64,000 nucleotides of DNA from Melastoma dodecandrum (Eukaryota; Streptophyta; Magnoliopsida; Myrtales; Melastomataceae), in assembly GCA_029817715.1 (NCBI GenBank), contig JARUPY010000270.1:22852-86851 (forward strand). The letters run 5' to 3'. Position numbers and translations under genes: made by a program. Each line of letters opens with the position of its first letter. Within the stretch, counting starts at the first letter, position 1. The notes beneath the pieces were generated by a model. The model worked only from the letters and a program-made list of their open reading frames with translations, did no database searches and was not told the DNA's origin. Below, piece by piece: positions 11,641-23,837 of the stretch.

Positions 11641-12631
11641 TCATGGGACACATGTAAAGGGTAGAATCAATGTCCCAGCAATGCCAACAACACGTGCAAG
11701 TCTAACTGCAAAATATAAGGTTACAGTTGACGCGTCATGTGAGGTGGGGGAGTGACTGCTTCGGCTTATCCAAAACGGAAGACGCTCTTTGGGAATGCCT
11801 GCCTCTAGCCCGTGAGTTTGTTCTCATCTCCAAAAGTAGGTTAACCATGCCTAGAGAATCAACACAGCATTAGGTTCTCTTTTAAAGGGAAGAATACAGC
11901 TTCATCATTGATGACTATCTTCAAGATCTAATACCAAAGTGAAGGAAAATGATAGCAAGAAACTGAGGTTATACGAGATTCAGACATGATAAGATATGAG
12001 AGAAAAAGAAAATGCACGGATAGAAAAAAAGAGAACCATGATCAGGCGGGCAGCCCAATATAGATTAACATGGTAGAAAATTTTTCATAGACAGGCCAAG
12101 GATACGTAAGCTTTGTTGGTAAGGACAATACCTCCTTGAAAAGCACATCTTCTTATTACGGAATGTCACTACATACTGTGGGTAGTAGTAATGTCCCCCA
12201 GAAATTTTATATTCCAATTTGATTACGGAATAAGCAATAGCTAAATGTGGTGTCCTTACAGGAAGAAACCACAATCAACAAACAAGTTATTACGAAGGAT
12301 GACATCTTGCAAAGTAACGTTCTCCAATACTTGATTGAAACTGAGAGCAACAGCATTCGTACAAGTTTTGTTATCAAAATATGGTTATTGAAACATTAGC
12401 TCAAGCAATAGTGTGTGAGGCTGAAAAATAATAAGGAAAGGGAGTAGCATGTGCATTTAACACCTTGATTTGAAAAGACAATAACGATAAATTACCCCGT
12501 TTTTTAAAATTATGTAAAGCCTATATATGGAAAATTTTCCACCGTAGTTGACAGACACTAGACAAAGCCATGATGAATTTCTAGACATGGCAATATAAAT
12601 TCAATTAAACCATGATAGGTAGCTTTCTTAC
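11641..12631. other. gene-free stretch between LINE and SCD2 relic
   Basis: No exon of SCD2 or of any other recognised family was found on either strand, and short open frames here lack family features. It is where the missing 3' exons of the SCD2-like gene would be expected. Confidence 0.4.
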
Positions 12632-14340
12632 CGAATGCCTCCATGAATTTTGGATCACTTGAGGATTTGATATCTGCAAAAAAGTGAACAGTAAATGGAA
12701 AAGCAAACGTCTCCAATTGATTCAACCTAAAAGTGTATAAACAAAAAGGAAAAGCCCTTGGTGAGCATGATAATGGCAAGGGATCAACAGGATTAATACT
12801 TCTCAGGGTCATCGGCAGCAACTATGTTTTTCATGGTAAAGACAGAGGTAAAGGACCTGCTTTTCCAATTCCTTCGCCCTGGCCTCTGCTTCCTGGCACT
12901 TCTCTTCCTCGAGTCGCAGCTGTTCATAAAATTCTGGATCTGTTACATTATATCATCATCATCTACAGGAACAAACTCTAATTAAGTTTATCCTTTTCTT
13001 TCACTATTAGTTTGCACCTTCTCCAAAATACTCTCATTTTCTTCTTGTAGCGTATCAAGCTGCAGTAAAATTTTTATTAAAACAACTAGAGAGATAAAAA
13101 ATTGTTCAATTACATTCCTGAGATAATTGTTGGAATTCAGATGCATACTTCATCCCGAAGTGCAGATGCATCATGCTGGTCAGTATTTTTGGATGTGAGG
13201 TTACCAATATCTGACGGGAATCTGCAATTCCAACCAATTACGTTCTTTAAAAAACACTACGAAGAAAGCACAGTATCTAAGACTTCCTTTGCACGGACAC
13301 TTATCATCTAAAGGATGATTGGGAAAAAAAATAAATTAAGTATTTAATCACTTAAAGTGATAATAGTGGGTGCAATGCATTGATCGTTCATCTAAGCATT
13401 CATTAAGAGGGACACAGAAACATGTCAAGGCCTACTCCGGATGCAGGCACAAAATATCCAGAAACCAATTACAAGGAACATCATATTACTCCCTCCGCCA
13501 GTTCTTCTCCACAACTTTTATTCCCACCTCTTTTCTCGTTGTCGAGAATCGATTGGCGGTAATGACACAACAGTCCTTAGAGGTATCTTGTTTGGGGCAG
13601 GAACTAAAGGTGTCGTCCTCAGAGACATCGAAGGCCTTCCAGCTGACATCGATCGATTAGACGGAATTTCCTAAGCGGCATTCCCAACCAGATGAACAGA
13701 AGAAGCCCGGGCAAAAGAACAAAGAGCTACAATCTTTGCATTTCATCTGGGGACTAACACAATCTAAACGCATATCTCCCAACATAACAGGAGCCTCTAG
13801 GCGATGAGAGAACAAGCAGCATACATTAGACAGACATTTCCTTTTCTATGCTGGGTCATCCAAATGCCAACACTCTCAAATCATTCGATGGACGAGTAAA
13901 TGAGACAGTGAGATCTACACCAACATCCAAGAAAGGCACTGTGAACAAGCAAAGGAAACAGTCCGAATAACCTCCGCATAGAGCCCACGCAGCTCAGTAA
14001 CTAATCCGAGCAAAGAGCTCAAAAAATTCAAGGAATTACCGCGGGAGGAGTTATAGCAACAGAAGTAGCTCGGGCGGCATTGGGGGCAACGGAGGTCCTA
14101 GAAAGGGAAATGGGAGGGGGAGCATTGTAGCGGAAGCCAAGATCATCGTCATCTTCGTCGTCGTCGTTGGCGGTCCGAGAGGCCATGACCTGAGCGAGAG
14201 GTTGAGCGGCGGCTTTAGCAGCGATGTTCTGAGCACCTCTTGACGCTGGAAAGGGAGAGGGAGGCGCCGGCGGAGGAAGTACAGGAGGGGTGGTAGTGGA
14301 AGCGGGAAGGGGAGGTTGGGGGGGGGGGGGGGGGGTTTCG
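12632..14340 (-). pseudogene. SCD2-like coiled-coil gene, exons lost
   Basis: Minus-strand exons match the plant coiled-coil protein SCD2 (stomatal cytokinesis defective 2), which with the DENN protein SCD1 works in clathrin-linked traffic and cytokinesis. Visible exons: about 14340-14040 ([38 protein letters not shown]), 13670-13528 (MSAGRPSMSLRTTPLVPAP), 13221-13149 (FPSDIGNLTSKNTDQHDASA), 13059-13018 (LDTLQEENESILEK), 12919-12857 (EEEKCQEAEARAKELEKQ) and 12673-12632 (SSSDPKFMEAF). The first five join in phase. The sixth does not: its 5' phase is wrong for the fifth, only about 180 bp separate them, and the long central coiled-coil exons are missing. The last exons after the DPKF motif are also missing. 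No in-frame ATG was found before the first exon, where an 18-G tract encodes a proline run. It may still be transcribed; function is doubtful. Confidence 0.72.
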
Positions 14341-14354
14341 AATTTTGTTTCCAA

Positions 14355-14929
14355 TTAAATTAAACTTTGGGCTTAGGACTTCTTGCTGTTTTTTGTGATA
14401 AATGTTTGCTAAAATCCCACTTAAATACCCCCCACGTTATCACCATGTTTCATTCCTTTGCTTTTCCGGTAAAAAAAAAAAATTCCGATCTCATTTTTTG
14501 ATTTTTTTTTGTGTTTGGGGCTAAAAACCTTTTGGTTTCTGCAGGAACAGCCGGCGGCACGACCACCCCACTCCCACACCTTCCTCCTGCCGGCAAACCC
14601 CCCGGCTATAAAAGCTAGTTGTGGCTTCCCATCCCGCCCTCTATCAATCTTTACTCCCGTCGGAGGAATCCCAAATACTTTCTTTAGTCCGTGAACCCAG
14701 TGGGTGGTCGTGCCCCGGTTTGCTAGACCGAAGCCGCCGCAACGCTTTTGCCAGGGGAGGGAGAGGGGGCAATAGTCATGGTCTAATTCATAGGCGGGAG
14801 GGGGAGGGAGGGACTGGGCAATCAATCAACCAGCCCAGCATCGAAGGGGCACCACCTAGGTTGAAAGGGATGGTGCTAAGATGTTCCGGGGTTAGTTACG
14901 TTGTTAGACCCAAGATTTCAATTATCCCT
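14355..14929. other. CPL3 3' UTR and spacer
   Basis: Downstream flank of CPL3 on the minus strand. A 134-codon minus frame at 14421-14825 is open but matches nothing recognised and lies where the CPL3 3' UTR or the SCD2-like promoter would be, so it is not called as a gene. Confidence 0.4.
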
Positions 14930-17900
14930 TTAGATTTTGATGGCAAAATCCTGCTCGTTCGCTCTCCGGTAAAGCAGAGCCGAAGCCTCCACCCTGCACA
15001 CATTGATGAAAAAACACATGCATACAGGTCAACAACAGGAAATGCTGTGGTTAAGAGAAGCATCATAAAGTTGAAGCCCGTTTCTACCATGCAGGATGGA
15101 CAACGAACTTTCTGTTTGCGACAGCCCAATTAACCTGTCAGTTGGAAGAGTTAAGGCGCATCATGATATGTCGTGACCACTATTCCAAGGAATCAAGCCA
15201 CGAGAATGATTACCTTGTCCGTGCCAGGAGCATTAGCAACAACATGCGTCACCTGCTCGTCAATCTGCTTGGTACAAATGGCACCAAACTGCTCTGCAGT
15301 CTGCCAAAGGGGGTGAAGATGGGGGTTGGCCTCCCCGACCGGAAAGATCCTGCTAAACACAATCCGGCATCCACCCAATATTTTTCTCTGTTCCTCAGCT
15401 AAAATGTTCCGAACATCAGCCTCATCAAGTGATTTATGAGCAAAGAAGTTCTCGTGTATCCTTTCAATAACCTGTCCAAACAGAAGAAAACAGACATCTA
15501 TAGCTAAAGTTAAGAAACTTCACCTCGATATCATCAAATAGTTTCCCGTATTCTAACCGATAAAGATGATGCCAGAGTCCCATCCTCCGGCCTCTCGTCA
15601 TGGTCAATCTCCAGAAGTGAAGGGCCTAAAAGCCCGAACTGCCGCCTACTACAGGGGAAGTAGGTATATCTACAAAGTGTTGTGGACCACGTCAAAAGTT
15701 TATCGCATACAGGACCTCTCGAAATGATTCAGTTCTAATTGCAAGTATGTATTCCATGGGTCCTCACCTTTCCACCACGATGAGATTCAATTTGTTATGT
15801 GGCCATACTCTCACTGAATCATCTATGATCACAACAGCTGACTCCATACCCAGAACACCTTCCAAATCCTTGCTTTTTGGATACCTCTCATCGCCATCTA
15901 CTGCCCCATTGTCATCTCCACGAGATATGACTCTGCCAGCAAAGAGCACTCCCTTTGGATCAAGCACCTTTGCCATCTCTGTTGCATACAGCTTGTTTCC
16001 CATGGTATAGAGATGCAGTTCATAAAGCTTACTAGCCTGCGTGATGAAAGTAGACCACATAAACAATAAACATTGGATGTTATAATTTGCCCCCAGAATG
16101 AGAGTGGCCAAAAACATGACCGAGATGCACCACCTTCTCTAAAAAGGCCCAGATCCCAGGCCGCAACTTTGTCCACATTTCCATATGATTAATCCTGAAT
16201 AAATGTCTCAAAGGCTTTTCTCTATCTATTTCTTCTTTCTTCCTCAGTATCTCTTCGTGAACCATGCTGACTTCGACAAACTGGATTTATGATGTAAAAA
16301 ACAAGTCAGTGAAAGATGCATAATCTAATTGGCAATTTTTCAGCTACAGGAGCAAGATATACCTTTGCTGAATTTAAAAGCGTATGATCCAGATCTAAAA
16401 CAAGGCAGAGCTTGCGAGCTGCAAACATTTTATTCTGTTCCTCAATCCTCCGCGCCCTCTCTTTATGAATAGCAGCTCTCTGCTTGTCATCGTAACCATC
16501 AATTATGTATTGAAGGTTTCCCCATGGATCTGGGGAAGTTGTCACTTCAACAGCACGAAATTCCCTCACCGGAGCTGCTCCTGTTGGCACATCACCAGTG
16601 CTACGGACAGCTTTGCCATCAGCTCCTGACAGAACTTGTACAGGATTCAATGGAACATTCGGCACAGCAGCTGATTGACTCGTCCATGCTGGGGAAGTAG
16701 ATTTGTTATCAGATGGAACCGTCCTAGGCACCGGAGGCCCATGTTTTAACAATTCGCTAGTAGAGCTATCTGATCTGGCAATTGGATTGCCTTGAAGGAA
16801 TCGACGAGGGTCACGAGGTTTCATCCGTGCCTTTACCAGCTCATCCTGGTCCTACAAGTTTTTTTCCAAAATTAGTCCACAATAACACATTTAATCAAGA
16901 ACCAAGGGTCAGAAAAAGAACTGCCTCATTGATGTTCCACAAAATTATGATCCCTAAGAAACTATTAATGCAATTGTCCTAGTTTCCTCTTACTCTGACC
17001 CAGTAAAATCAAAATTCATTCTTTATTCAAAACTCTGAAAAAGTACAAACAGATCCTTTCAGAGATGCTTCAAATATTGCAACAATCATGGATAGGGATT
17101 CAGGTAAGCCAAAATCTGAATAGAGCATCACATTTTGTGAAAATAAACTGCAAAGAATAGTTCAAATGCTCTGCATGAAAAAATGTTTAGGTGCCCACCG
17201 CCTGAGTTAATGTGTTAGGTGTTCCAGGGGGCTTATGCAACATCCCTGCGCCCACAAGTGGCAAAGCACTCGGTTTTGCTGTTGCTCCAATTGCAGGATT
17301 TAAATTACCCATTATTTTAGAAGGATCAATGGCTGCGTCTCCAGCAGATCCCTGTTGTCCCATCTTAATGATATTCATTAATAGAGTTGGATCAACAGCT
17401 ATTCCTTTCAGTAAAGCAGGCAAAGAAGACACCATACTTCCGCTGGGAACTCCGGAAATTTCAGGTTGAATAATCATCGAACCTGTCACTCCATTGCCAT
17501 TCAACAGATTACTACTAGCTTTAGCCATATAATTTGAAGGCATCACACCATAATTCCCCTTTCTCAGATCACATGACCTTTCAGCAAATTGATGTGTATT
17601 GTTCAACTGGAACCCACTGCTGCTAGAATCAATTCCATCTATCCAGCCACCAGATTTCACACCATTTATCATGCCTGCATTCTCCAAGCCATTTTTAGGC
17701 CTCTTCAGTGGAGGACCATTTACAATAAGACCGTCAGAGCTGCACTCCTTCGTTGAAGCCATAGTTACCCCAACAGGATCGGCTTTTGGAGCAGAACTTA
17801 TTACAGACATATGCCGCTGGTTAACGTCAGCTGGTCCAGAATCAGGAGACGCAAACCTAAGCCTCGGATCCCTACTCTTTATTGACGATTTAACAGGATG

Positions 17901-19669
17901 ACTTGGTCCAGAGGCAATAGTTGAGACAACCTGGGCAGCGGACGGACCTTGTGCACCAGGCTTGTTGTTGTGGAGAGCCAAAGCGGGACTTGGCCGGCTC
18001 AGAACAGGGACACTTAGGGATTTAGACATAGGAACAGTTGAACTGGAGACTTCACTACCAGTACCACCATCCTGATTATCATGCTCCTCTGAAGGCGTGG
18101 GACTTGGAAGGTCGTCAAAAGAGAAGAAAGAACTTTGACCAAATTTCCGTTGATAAGATGAAACAGCTTTGAGGGCATCATTTTCATATGGCTGCACCCT
18201 TTCTTCGTCTGGTTCAGCCCATGACTTGCTAACGTTAATGCCTTGTTTAAACATACTGTCTACAACAGTTGCCCGGGCAAAGGGAATAGATGAAGGTGCC
18301 TGTTGAGTAGGAGACGGGAGGCTGTCTTCAACATGATCCTTGTGAAGATCTAGCAAAGGTAACAACATTCCTCTGCCCCTGACCAGTCCATTTCTTGGGC
18401 CTTCCACTGCAACAGTTCTCTGATTAACAGCTGTGGATTGGAGAGCTAATAAATCACTGGGAACCAATTTGGCAGTGGTGACATTGCCTACAGAAGGATC
18501 AAGACTTTTCTCTGCAGTCAATTTCGAAGATTGCACCTCTTCATCTCCATCATGAGATTTAGAGGTGGATAAAGTAGAAACAGGAGTTATAACTCGCACC
18601 ATGTCTTCAACCTGGAAGACAAAAAGGAGTAAACTTAAGTTGCCGCATTTAGGAGTTTCTCAGTCAGAAAATAAGCAAAAGCACAGGTGCAAAACCTCAA
18701 TCCTCAGTTCAGCTGAAAGAAAAGAAGGGCGATTGCTCTTAACCTGGGAAAGAAACCTACAAGAACCAAATGTCAGGATAGCAGTAAGAACAACCTTTAA
18801 AAGCCAGCTGTTGAAAATAAGAGTGATCACCGAAAGAAAATCTCTTTGTTCAAATCCTTTTGGCCTTCATTCAAAGAGCAAAAATCCTGCAATAAATAAA
18901 TCCAGACTGAGGACTCCATGCAGTAAAAACGTTCATTGACCAACGGTTCCACTCCACAAACAACACAGTTCAAAACACTTATTGGAATTGAGCAGCTTAC
19001 TGCGTAAACCGACTGGACAGCAGAAAAGAAAAGTTCGACAAGAGCATCTTTCGCAGGAAGGTCTTTTACTAAAACCACCTCCCGCAAATTCTCCAAACAG
19101 TTGTGGAGCTGGCAACAAACTTCCTCAAATGATCTACAACAGAAAGAGTCCAACCAAAATTAATTGAATCCAATCTTCGAACAGAAGCACTCTGAAGGGA
19201 AAATCGACTTCATGTCATACATACTAAGACAAATCATGCCCGATTAATCTTACATCTCCGCATTGGCAGACATAACGCTGTCCAGAGCCTCCTGAAATGA
19301 GAGCAACCTCCGGCCAATCTCATCTTCATCCATATCAATCTCATCTTCACAAACATCATCAGCATCCTCCAGCTTCATATCCTTTGAACTCTCCTCTTCA
19401 TTTCCCTTATTACCCGAGTCAATCTCCACTCCAAGCTCCCCTTCCTCAATTTCACCCTCCTCTTTCTCGAGAACCTCGTCATTGTATTCATCAATCACAA
19501 CCTTCGTGTCCCCCTTCATTGAACTCCCATCCTTTTCCTTACCATCCTTATCAACCTCCATATCAAGCACCTCATTCAGCGGCTTATTCTTCACTGCCTG
19601 TGCCCAGGCGAGGTTATGCAGGCCAGAAGCATACCCTTGCATGATCTGATACTTGTACAACTCCTGCAT
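14930..19669 (-). CDS. CPL3: RNA polymerase II CTD phosphatase-like 3 (FCP1-like, BRCT)
   Basis: A nuclear phosphatase that removes phosphate from the heptad repeats of the RNA polymerase II C-terminal domain; Arabidopsis CPL3 affects stress, ABA and immune gene expression. Twelve exons join in perfect phase: 19669-19254, 19133-19001, 18886-18831, 18756-18696, 18611-17199, 16851-16363, 16280-16134, 16036-15768, 15669-15558, 15471-15214, 15134-15088 and 14993-14930. They total 1155 codons with stop; the Arabidopsis protein is slightly longer. The FCP1 catalytic motif LDLDHTLLNS (DxDxT) ends exon 6. HLYTMGNKLYATEMAKVLDP and VVIIDDSVRVWPHNK belong to the same domain. The C-terminal BRCT spans exons 10-12 (HLHPLWQTAEQFGAICTKQ, VEASALLYRRANEQDF). 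The ATG at 19669 is the first usable one in frame; conserved sequence continues upstream in another frame. Confidence 0.9.
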
Positions 19670-19865
19670 CGTCCAAACCCCTAGCCTTAGGTACTCACCC
19701 CTCACCAACCCCTGCCCACTTCACGTCCTCCTCCTTGAAATCCGACGCACTAATCTCCTCTAACGACGCCGAATCCGAAATATCCCCTTCCTCCACTTCC
19801 CCCTCCCCAACAACCGCCCTTCCCTCGGCATCCAAAATTAGGGTTTGGACACCCAAATCCGATCC
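19670..19865 (-). other. conserved CPL3 N-terminal coding segment out of frame
   Basis: Minus-strand sequence upstream of the CPL3 ATG encodes EVEEGDISDSASLEEISASD and FKEEDVK. This is the acidic N-terminal block that starts CPL3 proteins in other plants as I recall them. It is one base out of register with the exon below (junction about 19690-19700, in a G run). It has no in-frame ATG of its own; the nearest ATG, about 19835, lies in a third frame across another G-rich run. This suggests one or two single-base differences, biological or from assembly. Confidence 0.6.
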
Positions 19866-21255
19866 AAACCCACGAAAATTAACAGTCCACAGATCAAAAC
19901 CCACCACCAAAAATCAAAGCTTGTTGAAGTTATAGGTGAATTATAATTATAAGATTTCAGATCCCCAACCCGCAAACAGTTCCTCCTCGTCCCAATTACG
20001 AAGATTTCTTTTCGAAGTTCCCTAAAAGTTAGGAATGCATAACAAATTGGCGATAGAAGATCCACAAGGATGAGGGCGGCTGTTGTCGTCCCTATTCCGG
20101 TCGATGGGAGGAAAAGAGAGTTTGGTTTGGTTAAATAAACAGCGAGACGGAGGATTCGAGAAAAGGAGGAGAGGAAGAACCGAGACGACCGGAGATTGTT
20201 TGTCATTTATAGCAGGAGGGGGGGGGGGGGGGGCAGGGTGGGAACATGAGATTGGATCCTCGAATCTCCACCGTACACGTCAGCGATCTCGACCGTCTTC
20301 CTGGGATTCTGTCTCCCCCAGTGGACTCGATCTTCATCCTTTATAAGGTATTTGGATTGCTTTCACATCGCAAAAAGAATAAACAACAACTAGTCGTGAG
20401 TTAATTTCTGAATTATTATCGGACGAATAGAAAAACGATCATTTTCGAAAATCTTGGTTCTGAATAGTTGCTCTTTCAACGATTAGTTAAAGGAAAGGAA
20501 AATATCTTCCCATATATCGAAATTTACAGATACTAATAATTCAAGAACATAATTTCCTGAGTAAGAGCGATTTGTATGGTCTTGAAAAGTCGTTACCTAA
20601 GCTGTAAGAAGTCGTGTTCAACTTATTTTTTATAAAATTAATTTAAACATTCTGGTTATTCTTATTTACTAACTCTTATATTCACGCTATTACAAATAGA
20701 CTCGGAACTTTGGAAAGCCGCATATCCCTTCTTACCTTAGGCCCAATCGAAATGTCGGTTGGAACCTCTGAAGCATTTTCATTGCGGATTGATACTCATG
20801 CGACATTCCGTCTTGAGCAACGTCTTTAGGGACTCCTTTATGGGTGTGATGGGTCTTTAGGATTTGTCTTATCGAATCAAAATTATTATCTGATGTTCAT
20901 GCAAAGAAGATGAGAAAATGGTCAGAAAGGTCTGATTTGAATTATAATAATTAGAACTAAGATCGATATTTATTGAGAGTTGTGTGTCCCGCAAAAGTTG
21001 ATCATTCTGCAATTTCAAATGAGATGTCTTTGGTTGCAGGTCCATGTTAATTGTGTTTAGTCCGGATCATTGACCTCAATTACAAACAAAACAGATATCG
21101 CAAAATGTATTAGTATCGATTAAATTTGAACGCAATTCACCCAAATTTGGAATAATAATGCATGTCTTACCGTGTTGAAGTAATCGAACTGAATTTCGAT
21201 TCTTCGAATGAGTCCGAGTTTTTCATCGTATTTTTAATGCAAAACAGAGAAGGAA
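19866..21255. other. CPL3 5' leader, poly-G tract and AT-rich spacer
   Basis: No gene recognised. It holds the probable CPL3 leader and promoter, a run of about 16 G at 20218-20233, and then AT-rich sequence without coding pattern. Confidence 0.45.
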
Positions 21256-21334
21256 GATGGAAATCTTGGAGTCGCATAATTCTCACTGTCTACTATCGTA
21301 TGTCTGCAATTGCTATAGACGATTGGATAGGAAA

Positions 21335-21630
21335 TTTGTAGTTGAAGTCGGGAGCTGGAATTCGCTGCTGCCATCGACTGGAAGCTTGGAGTTTGTTGCT
21401 GCCATCGAGCAGGAGCTTAGGATTTGCTGTTACCGTCGACTGGAACCTGTCGACTGGAATCTTAGAATTCACTGCTACCATCGACTGGGAGCTGTAAACT
21501 GGAAGCCTGGTAATTGCTGTCACCCTCGACTGGAAGCTTGAAGTTTGCTGTCATTGTCGACTAGGAGCTGTCGACTTGAAGACTGGAGTTCACTGTCACC
21601 ATCGACTGGAAGCTTGGCATTTGCTGCTAC
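21335..21630. repeat. degenerate minisatellite, unit about 35-40 bp
   Basis: Seven or eight imperfect tandem copies share a core like TCGACTGGAAGCTTGGAGTT followed by TGCTGCTACCA. Variants are TCGACTGGAACC, TCGACTGGGAGC and TCGACTTGAAGAC. Unit length drifts. Both strands stay partly open because the unit is often near a multiple of three, but no codon conservation suggests a protein. Confidence 0.75.
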
Positions 21631-21639
21631 AGTTGTATG

Positions 21640-22825
21640 GAAGGTTGGAGTGATTATTTGGGGAAGTCGGAGCCTGCTGCAACTTCTGGTACGCCGGTGT
21701 AAACGAGGAGCCTACTGGTTTTCTACTCTTCCCTCCTTGACATCGCGGCAGACATCGAAAGGATGTTGGAGCCTTGGCTGATTTCTGCAACAGGGATGGT
21801 AATAATTTCGTCAAACTGGGAATCCCTTACTTGTATCCACTTGTCGTCCAACAGCATTTCATTCGATCTGCCTCCTCATGTGAAGGAATTAACCTCTGGA
21901 GATGGGTGTCCTTCTGTCGGGCAAGGAAGGGTGGTTCCATCACCTCAAACCTTCCTTCCTTTCTGTGATTGTGTCGGGTGGATTGTCTTTGAGAAAATAC
22001 TTTTTGCAGACTAGTGCCACAAGGAGGCGATCCCGTGAAATAATCAATGATGTACTTTTTCCCCCCCTTCTCCAATTCGCATAATGTTAGAGACCGGCCT
22101 CATGGGATTGTGTCGTGGTACTCAAAATCAATTATAAAATTAGTTATGATATAAGGTGGCAGTTCAATTATAGTAGCGTGTTGTCCCCATAAGTCAGACA
22201 AGGTTAATAATAAATGACGCTGTGGCTAAGACAAACTAATCGAGGAAACATATTTAACGGCCGTTAAGCATGTCTAATGAGCGTTAGAATTAATTCACGG
22301 TGTCATGTTCAACTAGATTTAGAACTTTGTTTATGAGATGTCTATTTTTTATCCTAGCCTAGATTTAGTATTATATAATATATACAGCTCGCAAGCCATC
22401 CGACTATACTTTGATCGATCGATTCAAGAGCTGGACAGTTCGTTTTCATTCAGGAAAGGAGGATTGCTCGGCCGCTCTTTTATTTTATCACATTCTTAAA
22501 AAACATTTATGACATTTTTAGAATAATAATCTCTTGAAAATTTTAGTAAAATGAGCTAAAAATAATCCATATGTAATTTACTTTTTACAAAAGTTATATA
22601 AGCATTTAATCTTTCTTTAAATCAAGATCTATAGATTAAATCTAAAAATTTTCGAACTATCTAAAATCAAGGAAATTAGATTTGTTCCAAAAATAAAAAT
22701 TAGTTAAATGAAGCTTCCAAAAATAATGCAGTCCAACAACAAGAATTATCGAAAATTTCAGCAAGAACTAATTCAACGCCAAGATGACAAATCGATGCGG
22801 CCCGACATGCCCATATCTCCTGTCC
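21640..22825. other. anonymous AT-rich spacer up to the Gypsy element
   Basis: No gene recognised. The last part (before 22825) is the DNA that was contiguous with the ACP 3' flank at 35779 before the Gypsy element inserted. Confidence 0.45.
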
Positions 22826-23783
22826 TGTTGACATGGCAATTAATTTTGGGCCTGGGTTTAGAACAGAAACCCAGTAATCCCTCAAGTCACACTCCGAGTC
22901 GGCCCAAGATGTAGTCGTCTAGGCCGACTCACGACGAAGTCGACTAGGTCGACTTATGAACGGGGTCGACTAGGTCGACTCACAACGAAGGAATATGGTG
23001 ATCAAAGCCAATCAAGATGACTCAACAGTAGCTAGGTCTACTAGTAAGGTCAAGTCGACGGGATCCTGGATAAGTCGACCAAGTCGATCGTAGTCCGTAC
23101 AGATCAGTCAAGTCGACGAGGTTGAAATAAATTTATTCATTTTCAATCACGTTTGTTAAAGATCGTAACTGATCTTAAATATCCAGGAACGTGATCCCAT
23201 ATATCAAGGGGGTTGTTGAGACACTCCCACGACATTAGGGATCACGATCTATAACACGATCTGCAAAACGATCTATCTGTTACGCGTTAATCGCGTACAA
23301 GTCCTCTATAAATAGCAGAGGGATTTTTCAAGACAGAACACGACCACACACAGCCAAAACACTGAAGTTTGTTCGTCAACCTTAGGAAATTAGATACCTC
23401 GACCCGGTTTGTAGGTCAACCTCCCTCCACCAGCAGAGTGAGCTCGTAGGGCCTTTGCCGTCAACCCCCGCCAGCGACACCACCGACGGAGTGAGCTCGT
23501 AGGGCCTTCGTCACAGCCTCCCGCCAGCGACCACCACCGACGGAGCGAGCTTCCAAGGCCTTCGTCACAAGTTCTCCACCGTCACAGATTTCCACGTCGT
23601 CGTCAATACTTGCGCTTTTTTCCATTTTTAATGGCTGTAAGCCCTGTTTCCTTTATTCATTAAGATTGTAAGACTTGCATTTGATTTCAATAAAATTGTG
23701 CATCTTCTTACTGGCGACCACAATATAACTACTGTGAGTCCATTGCCAAATATTTCCAACGTGATCCGTTTCGTGCGCGAACA
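22826..23783 (+). repeat. Gypsy 5' LTR
   Basis: Starts TGTTGACATGG and ends GCGAACA. It matches 34821-35778 without a visible difference. It contains at least seven GTCGAC palindromes in its first 300 bases, a TATA box and a TTCAATAAAATTG polyadenylation-like motif near its end. Confidence 0.93.
23307..23315 (+). promoter_or_regulatory. 5' LTR TATA box (TATAAATAG)
   Basis: A plant-type TATA box inside the LTR, placed to start the genomic RNA. The same motif is in the 3' LTR at 35302-35310, from where transcription would run toward the 3' flank, that is, antisense to the neighbouring ACP gene. Confidence 0.7.
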
Positions 23784-23789
23784 CGTTTT

Positions 23790-23807
23790 TGGCGACCACA
23801 GTGGGAG
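23790..23807 (+). other. Gypsy primer binding site
   Basis: TGGCGACCACAGTGGGAG follows the 5' LTR by six bases. It starts with the TGG that pairs with a tRNA CCA end. Tat elements often use tRNA-Arg; the exact tRNA here is inferred, not verified. Confidence 0.6.
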
Positions 23808-23837
23808 AACGTTGAGGAAAAAAGATCTTAGTCTCAA

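Noticed and set aside
14621..15133. A 170-codon plus-strand gene
   Set aside because: It is the antisense shadow of the last two CPL3 exons and its flank, with no family features.
20083..20346. A small Gly/Arg-rich plus-strand protein
   Set aside because: The open frame depends on a G homopolymer in the CPL3 leader region; no conserved motif.
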